Assembly: GCA_014465955.1 (NCBI GenBank)
Contig: JACTVT010000002.1
Span: 9,237 to 73,236, forward strand
Reading direction: 5' to 3'
Source of the DNA: Eubacterium sp.
GTDB taxonomy: Bacteria; Bacillota; Clostridia; Oscillospirales; Acutalibacteraceae
DNA length: 64,000 nt
Made by a program: the position numbers and the translations under genes. The notes beneath the pieces were generated by a model. It was given only the letters and a program-made list of their open reading frames with translations. It had not been told where the DNA came from and did not search any database. Positions 7,135-14,232 of this stretch are shown piece after piece; position 1 is the first letter of the stretch, and each line of letters starts with the position of its first letter.

Positions 7135-9606
7135 TTAATCCCTGTACTCCTCTACAATATAACATTCAAGAATATCTCCTGCCTTGATATCGTCCCAGTT
7201 TTCAAGAGAGATACCGCATTCATAACCCGAAGATACTTCCTTAACGTCATCCTTGAAGCGCTTAAGGTTTTTGATTGCAGTATCTGCAATCTGCTTGCCG
7301 TTACGAACTACACGAACTTTACCGTTTCTGCGAACAGTACCGCCTGTTACAAGCGAACCTGCGATAGAACCGACGCTTGAAAGTGTGTAAACCTCACGTA
7401 CTTCAACCGTGCCCGTATCAACATTTCTGTATTTAACGGAGCGCATGCCTCTCATAGCGCTTTCAATATCTTCAATAGCATCATAGATAATATCATACTG
7501 CTTAATCTCAATGCCGTCTCTGTTTGCATTATCCTGTGCAATCTGCTCAACGCCTGTTGCAAAAGCAACGATAATGGCATTTGATGCGTTTGCAAGCATA
7601 ACATCGGAATCATTAACTGCGCCTACTGCGCCGTGAATGATTTTAACTCTTACTTCGTCATTTTCAATCTTAAGAAGCGACTGCTTGACTGCCTCAACAG
7701 AGCCCTGAACATCAGCCTTAACGATAACATTCAGTTCTTTCATCTCGCCTTCTTCAAGCGTTGAGAACAGAGTATCAAGCGTAACTTTCTGATAAAGTTT
7801 AAATTCTTCTTCCTTAGCCTTTGCTTTACGCTGTTCAACAAGTTCTTTTGCAAGACGTTCATTTGAAACAACATTGAAAGCATCACCGCTCATAGGAGCA
7901 GAATCAAGACCCATAATCTCAACAGGAACAGACGGACCTGCCGAGTTAATCTTTCTGCCCTTATAGTCGGTCATAGCACGCACTCTGCCGACTGCCGTGC
8001 CTGCAACAACATAATCCCCTGCATTAAGAGTACCGTTTTGAACAAGAAATGTTGCAATAGGACCTCTGCCCTTATCAAGTTTTGCTTCAATAACGATACC
8101 TTTTGCCGTTCTGTCTGCATTTGCCTTGAATTCGCCCATTTCGGCAACAAGCAGAATTGTTTCAAGCAACTTATCAATACCCATTTTTGTTTTGGCTGAA
8201 ACGGGAACGCAGATAACATCGCCGCCCCATTCTTCAGGCACAAGTTCCTGCTCGGTAAGTTGTTCCATAATTCTTGTCGGGTTTGCACCCTCTTTATCCA
8301 TTTTATTAATGGCAACAATAATTTCAATGCCTGCTGCCTTTGCGTGGTTGATAGCCTCAATCGTCTGCGGCATAATACCGTCATCAGCGGCAACAACAAG
8401 CACTGCGATATCGGTTGCCATAGCACCTCTTGCACGCATTGCTGTAAATGCGGCGTGACCGGGTGTATCAAGGAAGGTGATTTTTTCGCCGTCTACCTCT
8501 ACCTGATAAGCACCGATAGCCTGTGTGATACCGCCTGCCTCGGTAGAAGTAACATCCGTATCTCTGATAGCGTCAAGAATAGAGGTTTTGCCGTGGTCAA
8601 CGTGACCCATTACGCAGACAACGGGAGGTCTTTTAACGGCATTTTCATCGTCCTCAATTTCCTCTTCAATAATCTGCTCTTCAATCGTAACCTCAACCTG
8701 CTTTTCAACCTTTGCACCGAGTTCCGTTGCAACGATTTCGGCAGTATCAAAGTCAATAACTTCATTAACGGTAGCCATAACGCCGAGTGACATTAACTTT
8801 TTAATAACCTCGGTAGCCGTCATACGGAGAAGGGCTGCAAGATCACCGACTGTGATTTCATCGCCGACCTGAATTTTAATCTGCTGCTTCTTTCTCTGAG
8901 CGGCAATACGTGCAAGCCTCTGCTGCTCTGTTTCCTTTTTGGAACGGGCGTGCATACCCTGCGGCTTTTTCTTTCTGTACTGCTTTGATTTCTGATTCAG
9001 TTTCTGTTTTTTCTGATAATCACCCATTGATGATGCAGGGGCAATATCCTCATATTTCTGATTATACTTTTCAAGGTCAACACTGTTAACTCTTGTATCA
9101 ATGCGGCGTGCTTCACCCTTTGTTCTTGCCTGCGGAGCCTGATTTGCCTTTTTCTTAGCCTTTTCCTCTGCACGCTTTGCAGCCTGCTCTGCCATCTGCA
9201 GAATAGCCGCCTGGCTTTCACGCTTTTTATCCTTTTCGGTTACAGCCTTTTCCTTTTTCGGAGCAACAGGCTTGCCCTGATTTTGATTCTGATTTTTATT
9301 TTTACTCTGATTCTGTTTTTTATTCTGTGACTGCTCCTGATTTTTATTCTGAGCCTTGCTCTGTTCTTTATTCTGATTTTTATTTTTTGCCTGCTTTTTC
9401 TCGCCTGCTTTAAAATAAGAGTCAAAATTCTTTACACTGTTGTCTTTTGTGATTTTGTCAAAAAACATATTGAGTTCCTGCTCTTCAAGAACAGTTGCAG
9501 GCTTTTTGGCAGCACCGCCGCAAACCTCTGTAAAGATATCAATAATATCTTTATTTGATTTGCCCAAATCCTTTGCTAAATCGGAGATTCTAGTTTTAAT
9601 TACCAT
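7135..9606 (-). CDS. infB: Translation initiation factor IF-2
   Basis: An 823-residue IF-2. After an IF2-N motif at the start (KTRISDLAKDLGKSNKDIIDIF) comes a long low-complexity linker (about residues 70-120) dominated by Asn, Gln and Lys in NKNQ-type repeats, then a second IF2-N domain, the G domain with GHVDHGKTSI, DTPGHAAF and NKMDKE, and domains II to IV. It brings fMet-tRNA to the 30S subunit and promotes subunit joining. Start supported by AAGGAGG 9 bases upstream. The NQK-rich linker is longer and more biased than in B. subtilis; the rest is ordinary. Confidence 0.97.
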   Translation of the reverse strand: MVIKTRISDLAKDLGKSNKDIIDIFTEVCGGAAKKPATVLEEQELNMFFDKITKDNSVKNFDSYFKAGEKKQAKNKNQNKEQSKAQNKNQEQSQNKKQNQSKNKNQNQNQGKPVAPKKEKAVTEKDKKRESQAAILQMAEQAAKRAEEKAKKKANQAPQARTKGEARRIDTRVNSVDLEKYNQKYEDIAPASSMGDYQKKQKLNQKSKQYRKKKPQGMHARSKKETEQQRLARIAAQRKKQQIKIQVGDEITVGDLAALLRMTATEVIKKLMSLGVMATVNEVIDFDTAEIVATELGAKVEKQVEVTIEEQIIEEEIEDDENAVKRPPVVCVMGHVDHGKTSILDAIRDTDVTSTEAGGITQAIGAYQVEVDGEKITFLDTPGHAAFTAMRARGAMATDIAVLVVAADDGIMPQTIEAINHAKAAGIEIIVAINKMDKEGANPTRIMEQLTEQELVPEEWGGDVICVPVSAKTKMGIDKLLETILLVAEMGEFKANADRTAKGIVIEAKLDKGRGPIATFLVQNGTLNAGDYVVAGTAVGRVRAMTDYKGRKINSAGPSVPVEIMGLDSAPMSGDAFNVVSNERLAKELVEQRKAKAKEEEFKLYQKVTLDTLFSTLEEGEMKELNVIVKADVQGSVEAVKQSLLKIENDEVRVKIIHGAVGAVNDSDVMLANASNAIIVAFATGVEQIAQDNANRDGIEIKQYDIIYDAIEDIESAMRGMRSVKYRNVDTGTVEVREVYTLSSVGSIAGSLVTGGTVRRNGKVRVVRNGKQIADTAIKNLKRFKDDVKEVSSGYECGISLENWDDIKAGDILECYIVEEYRD

Positions 9607-9625
9607 ATATGCAATTCCTCCTTAA

Positions 9626-9943
9626 TTACTCGGTTTCACTGAGCAGTGAAACTATTCTGTCTGCAAAATTCATATCGTCAACCGTTATGACGCCTGCTTT
9701 GTAGCCGCAGGCAAAATGAATTTCGTTCATCGTTATATCAGGCTTTTGCACCTTAACTTTTATGTTCTTTTTAGAAATTAAATGCTCAAATTCATTATAA
9801 ATTCTTTCAGATGAATCGGCGGCAAAAATAAGCAATTTTGCTTTGCCTGAAACAAGTGCCTTTTCAGCCATATCGTGACCCATTGAAAGCCTGCCTGCAC
9901 GCCGTGCAAGCCCGAGCATTGAAAGTGTTTTTTCTTTATTCAC
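9626..9943 (-). CDS. ylxQ: L7Ae/L30e-family ribosome-associated protein (YlxQ)
   Basis: A 105-residue protein with the L7Ae RNA-binding fold: LSMLGLARRAGRLSMG near the start, KLLIFAADSSERI, and CGYKAGVITV in the C-terminal part. YlxQ-type proteins bind kink-turn RNA and are encoded between ylxR and infB, exactly as here. The start appears to be GTG at 9943, overlapping the stop of ylxR (GTGA), so the pair is translationally coupled. The precise role is not established. Confidence 0.9.
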   Translation of the reverse strand: MNKEKTLSMLGLARRAGRLSMGHDMAEKALVSGKAKLLIFAADSSERIYNEFEHLISKKNIKVKVQKPDITMNEIHFACGYKAGVITVDDMNFADRIVSLLSETE

Positions 9944-10202
9944 TTACAATTTCTTCTTCCATTTTATTATAAACCTCGTCGTCGATTTTCATTGAAAATG
10001 CACGCTCAAAGGCTCTTTTTTTTCTTGCTTTTTTAAGGCATTCAATGTTGTTGCACACATATGCGCCCCTGCCGTTTTTCTTGCCTGTGAGATCAAGGCT
10101 GACTTCGCCCTCGGGGCTTTTTACAACCCTGATAAGCGTTCTTTTGTCAAACATTTCACCGCAGCCTGTGCACATACGCCTGGCTTCACGCTTAGTCTTC
10201 AT
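9936..10202 (-). CDS. ylxR: YlxR (DUF448), RNase P modulator-type protein
   Basis: An 88-residue protein with the YlxR signature RMCTGCGEMFDKRTLIRVV, GRGAYVC and CLKKARKKRAFERAF. The family, called RnpM, binds RNase P RNA and modulates tRNA processing in B. subtilis. ATG at 10202 is preferred over an upstream TTG because AGAGG and GAGGA lie just before it; the start overlaps the end of nusA by 11 bases. Located between nusA and ylxQ as usual. Confidence 0.92.
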   Translation of the reverse strand: MKTKREARRMCTGCGEMFDKRTLIRVVKSPEGEVSLDLTGKKNGRGAYVCNNIECLKKARKKRAFERAFSMKIDDEVYNKMEEEIVSE

Positions 10203-11271
10203 TGTCCTCAACCTCTTCGGATTTACCCTGATAGAAGCCCGATTCAGGCTTAATATCTATCTTCCAGCCTGTAAGTCTTGCTGCAAGCCTTACGTTCTGA
10301 CCCTTGTTGCCGATTGCAAGGCTTAACTGATCATCGGGAACTGTTGCACAACAACTTTTGATATTTTCATCAAGCACCTGAACGTCACAAACCTTTGACG
10401 GTGCAAGTGATGCAGCAATAAACTTTGTAGGGTCTTCATCGTAATTTACGATATCGATTTTTTCACCGCCGAGTGCATTTACGATAGCGGCAACACGCTG
10501 GCCTCTCGGTCCGATGCAAGCACCAACCGCGTCAACATTTTCATCCTTGCTGAACACGGCAATCTTTGCTCTTGAGCCTGCCTCACGTGAAACGGATTTA
10601 ATTTCAATAGTGCCGTCAAAAATTTCGGGAACTTCCTGCTCGAAAAGTCTTCTTACAAGACCCGGGTGTGTTCTCGAAATAAGCACCTTAGGTCCTTTTC
10701 CGCCGTCTTTAACGTCAACAATGTAAATCTTTGTCTGGTCGCCTGCGTTAAGAACCTCGCCCGGCACCTGCTCGTTTTTAGGCAGCGTTGCAAATGTTTT
10801 GCCGATTTCAACAGTTACGTTGCCTGTTACAGGGTCAACACGGTTAACCTTTGCGGTAACAAGTTCCTGAGTTTTGCTCTGGAACTCAGCCATCTGCTTG
10901 CCGCGCTCTGCCTCTCTGATGCCCTGGCGGATAACATGCTTTGCAGTCTGCGCAACAATTCTGCCCAAATTCTTTGTTTTAATCGGAATATCAACCGTTT
11001 TGCCGATTTTTGCCGATTTGCGGATTAACTGTGCCTGTTCAAGCGTTAAATCAGTGTCGGGGTCTTCGATTTCCTCAACAACGTTTTTCTGTGCATATAC
11101 TTTAATTTTTTCCTTTTCGGGGTCAATATCACAGTGCACAATATCTTTACCGTTGAACTCGTGCTTAGCCGCAACAACGATTGCAGCGGCAATCTTTTCA
11201 TAAAGATAATCTGCCGATATTCCTTTTTCCGATTCAAGCATTTTAACTGCTTCAAAAAATTCCTTGCTCAT
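10192..11271 (-). CDS. nusA: Transcription termination/antitermination factor NusA
   Basis: About 359 residues: an N-terminal RNA-polymerase-binding domain (SKEFFEAVKMLESEKGIS), an S1 domain around 135-200 (VTAKVNRVDPVTGNVTVEI), KH1 with IGPRGQRVAAIVNALGGEKID, and KH2 with AIGNKGQNVRLAARLTGWKIDI. There are no C-terminal acidic repeats, as normal in Firmicutes. NusA binds RNA polymerase and promotes pausing and intrinsic termination. ATG at 11271 chosen; a TTG four codons upstream is possible. The gap to rimP holds two family A hairpins. Confidence 0.96.
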   Translation of the reverse strand: MSKEFFEAVKMLESEKGISADYLYEKIAAAIVVAAKHEFNGKDIVHCDIDPEKEKIKVYAQKNVVEEIEDPDTDLTLEQAQLIRKSAKIGKTVDIPIKTKNLGRIVAQTAKHVIRQGIREAERGKQMAEFQSKTQELVTAKVNRVDPVTGNVTVEIGKTFATLPKNEQVPGEVLNAGDQTKIYIVDVKDGGKGPKVLISRTHPGLVRRLFEQEVPEIFDGTIEIKSVSREAGSRAKIAVFSKDENVDAVGACIGPRGQRVAAIVNALGGEKIDIVNYDEDPTKFIAASLAPSKVCDVQVLDENIKSCCATVPDDQLSLAIGNKGQNVRLAARLTGWKIDIKPESGFYQGKSEEVEDNED

Positions 11272-11328
11272 TTTTCCTATCAACCTTTCTTTTTATTATT
11301 TAATTGAATTGTATATTTATTTATATAT

Positions 11329-11389
11329 GGGCAATTCGTGAATTGCCCCTACAAACCTTCCGTAGGGTGCGGCGTCCCCGACGCACCGC
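11329..11389. repeat. Two family A hairpins between rimP and nusA
   Basis: GGGCAATTCGTGAATTGCCC plus CTAC (11329-11352) and GTAGGGTGCGGCGTCC...GACGCACCGC (11362-11389), in back-to-back orientation with GTAGGG/CCCTAC ends facing each other. They fill most of the 120-base gap inside the operon. Confidence 0.85.
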
Positions 11390-11406
11390 AACGTCAAATT
11401 TTCAAT

Positions 11407-11886
11407 TTACTTAAAATCATTAATATCAAAATCATCAAGTTTAACATAAGAAGTTTCTTTCTTATTCACCGTGATTTCACTGCCGTCTTGCAATTTTACG
11501 GTAACTGCACCGTTTTCATACGCCGAAAGAATTCCGTTAAAATCACGCACGCCGTCTATCGGGCGGATTGTACGCATCATTACGGGTGTACCGACATATT
11601 TTTCAAAATGCCAATCACGCTTTAATTCTCTTTCCACACCGGGTGAGCAAACCTCAAGCATATAACTCTGCGAAATTGGGTCTGCCTCATCAATGGGCTT
11701 TGTAACTGCGTGTGTTAAATCAACACAGTCATCAATGGATACACCGCCGTCTTTGTCAATAAAAATTCTGAGATACCAGTCTGCGCCCTCTTTTTTAAAG
11801 GTAACATCCCAAAGTTCCAATCCCAGTTCATCGGCAAAAGGCTTAACAATGCTTTCAACAATTTCCACCGTGTTTTTACCTGCCAA
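11407..11886 (-). CDS. rimP: Ribosome maturation factor RimP
   Basis: About 159 residues. VEIVESIVKPFADELGLELWDVTF and YLRIFIDKDGGVSIDDCVDLTHAV, then LEVCSPGVERELK, are hallmark RimP sequences. It assists 30S assembly. The start is placed at TTG 11886 because TTAGGAGG precedes it at correct spacing; extending to 11940 would run into a leader hairpin. First gene of a ten-gene operon driven by the promoter at 11964-11992. Confidence 0.94.
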   Translation of the reverse strand: MAGKNTVEIVESIVKPFADELGLELWDVTFKKEGADWYLRIFIDKDGGVSIDDCVDLTHAVTKPIDEADPISQSYMLEVCSPGVERELKRDWHFEKYVGTPVMMRTIRPIDGVRDFNGILSAYENGAVTVKLQDGSEITVNKKETSYVKLDDFDINDFK

Positions 11887-11912
11887 ACGCCAAAACCTCC
11901 TAACAATAATAT

Positions 11913-11938
11913 GAGAGCGGTCCGCAGGGACCACTCTC
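11913..11938 (-). promoter_or_regulatory. Leader hairpin in the rimP 5' UTR
   Basis: Read on the minus strand, GAGAGTGGTCC-CTG-CGGACCGCTCTC forms an 11-pair stem (one G.U) between the promoter and the rimP ribosome binding site. It lacks a T tract, so it is more likely an RNA stability or regulatory element than a terminator. No named RNA family is claimed. Confidence 0.65.
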
Positions 11939-11963
11939 ACTTTCTAAAATATCTTACGCTATT

Positions 11964-11992
11964 ACTATAATATATAAATTACGTGTTGTCAA
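11964..11992 (-). promoter_or_regulatory. SigA promoter of the rimP-nusA-infB operon
   Basis: On the minus strand TTGACA (11992-11987), a 17-bp spacer and TATAGT (11969-11964). It is the only strong promoter seen for the ten genes downstream. Confidence 0.85.
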
Positions 11993-12008
11993 GTGTTTTT
12001 TTATTTTA

Positions 12009-12035
12009 CGGTGCGTCGGGGACGCCGCACCCTAC
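12009..12035. repeat. Family A hairpin supplying a stop codon
   Basis: CGGTGCGTCGGGGACGCCGCACC then CTAC. The TAG stop of the minus-strand gene 12032-12907 lies in the terminal CTAC of this repeat. Confidence 0.85.
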
Positions 12036-12907
12036 GAATTGCCTGTTGCTCTCGCCTTTTTCTTTGAAGCAAAGTTAATAATCAGTGCCGCGGCACCCAA
12101 ACCGAGCACCGCACCCCCTGCGATTAAGGCATATTGCAGGTTACTATTTTCAATTTGACCTGCTCCGCCGCCGACACTATCATAACCAAATTCATAATTT
12201 TTTGCTATTTTTTTAATTTCTTTATATGAATACAATTTACTGTCGGGGTTAGTATAATTTATATGATGATCATCCGTATCCCAACCATCTAAAATTAAAA
12301 ATTCAGCCTCATCATTTCCTTTGCATACGACTGCAACAAAATCAAGATTTGATGCAGCCGCACCGATAAGATATACATTTGCATCAGTAACATTGTTTTC
12401 ATCAAGCAAACTATTAATATAATCCAAATTATCAAAACCGTTTGTCCATAAAGTAATTCCGTCAACACTATATCGACCGGCAATACTTTCATAAAATTCA
12501 ATATATTCCTGCGGAAAAGTATCTCTGTTTTCTTCAGTGATTTCGGCTCCTTTTGAAATAAGCAAAATCGCAGTCTGCTCATTATTATACACCGGCACTT
12601 CATAATGAAGTTGTGAATTACTGAAATATTCACACATATCATCATTATTTAATGTAGACTTTTCAAACAGATTTATGTCATTACAATAGCCAATCGCCTT
12701 ATCATATGCAATCATATTTTCAGATATTTCAACACCGATTTTACTCGGAAGTGAATTCGAAGCATATTCATATATGATATCTTTATCGGGTGAAAGAACC
12801 TCATTTGCCTCTTGAGTGCCTACAATATTGTTTCCTGCAAACGCGACTACTGAATTTGTAAACAATAATGTTATTGATAAAATTATTGTAACAAAAAACT
12901 TCTTCAT
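12032..12907 (-). CDS. Secreted or membrane-anchored protein of unknown function
   Basis: About 291 residues from ATG 12907, which has AAAGGAATG upstream; an earlier in-frame start at 12946 would overlap the neighbour. Signal peptide: MKKFFVTIILSITLL then VVAFAG. The central ectodomain is acidic and shows no family I recognise. Near the C-terminus is one hydrophobic segment (YALIAGGAVLGLGAAALIINFA) followed by KKKAR, a type I anchor without a sortase motif. The stop codon lies in a palindromic repeat, so the last residues GNS may come from repeat insertion. It lies 14 bases downstream of the papain-like protease gene and is probably co-transcribed, suggesting a joint role at the cell surface. 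Confidence 0.75.
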   Translation of the reverse strand: MKKFFVTIILSITLLFTNSVVAFAGNNIVGTQEANEVLSPDKDIIYEYASNSLPSKIGVEISENMIAYDKAIGYCNDINLFEKSTLNNDDMCEYFSNSQLHYEVPVYNNEQTAILLISKGAEITEENRDTFPQEYIEFYESIAGRYSVDGITLWTNGFDNLDYINSLLDENNVTDANVYLIGAAASNLDFVAVVCKGNDEAEFLILDGWDTDDHHINYTNPDSKLYSYKEIKKIAKNYEFGYDSVGGGAGQIENSNLQYALIAGGAVLGLGAAALIINFASKKKARATGNS

Positions 12908-12921
12908 AAACTCATTCCTTT

Positions 12922-13905
12922 CTAATACGAAATAATTGCTGTACAACTTCCCGTTTTTTTACCAATGGTTATTCCGCTCATTAATTTTTTATAATCATAA
13001 TATTTAGAATTATTTTCTTCGGACGGATCGACAAGAAATACTTCGCCAAGATGTCTTTCATAACCCGTTCCAACTAATACATGACCTGAATATTCACTCC
13101 ATTTAACACGAAGTATAAATGGGTGATTAGCATCTATCAATGACACCAAATTATTAAAAGTGATATCCTCTTTTTCAATCACTTTACCGCTTTTACTATA
13201 TTCAGAAGCAAATTCAAAAGCATCTCTTGTTTTATTTATTTCAATACCAATATTGATAACACTTCCATTAAAAATATGTTTAGCAACATCGGTTTGTGTT
13301 TTTTTACTGCTTGTTTTATAAGTACCCGCCATTACAGCACAAGCAGCCCAACACCAGTGACTTTTCTCTTGTTCTTGCCTGATTAATGATATTAATGTCT
13401 CCCTAAGTTGTCCGTAACGGAAATTCTCATCATTGTAAAAGTCATAGATTATTCCATCAATAGTAATAGGTAAAACATTCATTGCACCATTACTTTTAAA
13501 ATAATACCATTCACCATTAATATGAGACCAACCGGTATGCATTTTACCGCTACTGGGGTCAAGATAATACCAATTATTTTTCCATTTCAACCATCCGGTC
13601 CACATCCAGCCGTTTTCATCAAAGAAATACCAACTGCCGTTTATATACTCCCAATTATATTTAGTATAACTGCCATCTGCGTGCTTATACCACCAGCGGC
13701 CGTTGCTTGCTTTTATCCAAGTTCCGCCTGACGATGATGCCGCCGCATAAACAACGGGTTCTTCTGCGAAATCTGTTACCTCTGCCGTTTCCTGCTCGGC
13801 AATCTGACTTTCTGCCGTTTCGCTTACATCATCTGCAAAAGCGTAAAGCGGTAATGATGTTAACGAAATCATCATTGCCAGTATAATCGTTAAAATTTTT
13901 TTCAT
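12922..13905 (-). CDS. Secreted papain-like cysteine protease with cell wall-binding repeats
   Basis: A 327-residue exported protein: signal peptide (MKKILTIILAMMISL...YAFA), a short acidic linker, then about four aromatic repeats at 60-145 of the WxxxNGxWYYxxxxGxMxTGW type (CW_binding_1/choline-binding-like). The C-terminal domain has SHWCWAACAVM with a catalytic Cys preceded by Gln/Lys context, SGHVLVGTGY with the His, and VFLVDPSEE with the Asp, the order of C39-like/C70 papain-fold peptidases. It likely stays on the cell wall and cleaves extracellular proteins. Start supported by AAAGGGGTG. The activity is inferred from the triad; the substrate is unknown. Confidence 0.85.
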   Translation of the reverse strand: MKKILTIILAMMISLTSLPLYAFADDVSETAESQIAEQETAEVTDFAEEPVVYAAASSSGGTWIKASNGRWWYKHADGSYTKYNWEYINGSWYFFDENGWMWTGWLKWKNNWYYLDPSSGKMHTGWSHINGEWYYFKSNGAMNVLPITIDGIIYDFYNDENFRYGQLRETLISLIRQEQEKSHWCWAACAVMAGTYKTSSKKTQTDVAKHIFNGSVINIGIEINKTRDAFEFASEYSKSGKVIEKEDITFNNLVSLIDANHPFILRVKWSEYSGHVLVGTGYERHLGEVFLVDPSEENNSKYYDYKKLMSGITIGKKTGSCTAIISY

Positions 13906-14232
13906 TTTTACACCCCTTTTAATTTAAAAATACTTTTAAGTTAAATTGAAAAACAGTCCTCCTTTTTTTATAAAGTGAGTCCAATGTACAATTTTATTTT
14001 AGAATAAATTTTTAGAAAGTAAAGCAAAAATGCAAAACTGCACATTTTTTATGCAAAAATGCATCAAAAACGGGGATTGACAATTATAAAGTGTAAATTT
14101 CACTGCAAAGTGTTGCATAAAAATTTATAAAAAAATGAAAATCGGGAGGGCACAGAGGCCCTCCCCTACGGTTGTTGCAATAACGTTATTCATTTCAACC
14201 CGCCGTTAATTCACGAATTGCACGTTGTGAAT
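13906..14232. other. Intergenic region upstream of the protease gene
   Basis: About 330 AT-rich bases without a gene. It includes the protease leader and a candidate TTTACT/TAAAAT promoter on the minus strand near 14000, several copies of ATGCAAAA/TGCAT around 14028-14070 that could be a protein-binding array, and a family A hairpin at 14143-14169 (GGGAGGGCACAGAGGCCCTCCC, CTAC). Confidence 0.5.
14143..14169. repeat. Family A hairpin
   Basis: CGGGAGGGCACAGAGGCCCTCCC followed by CTAC; same design as copies at 16197, 18035, 19984, 36127 and 37597. Confidence 0.8.

Noticed and set aside
11887..11940. Longer rimP start
   Set aside because: The extension encodes the leader hairpin, while TTG 11886 has an AGGAGG site at good spacing.
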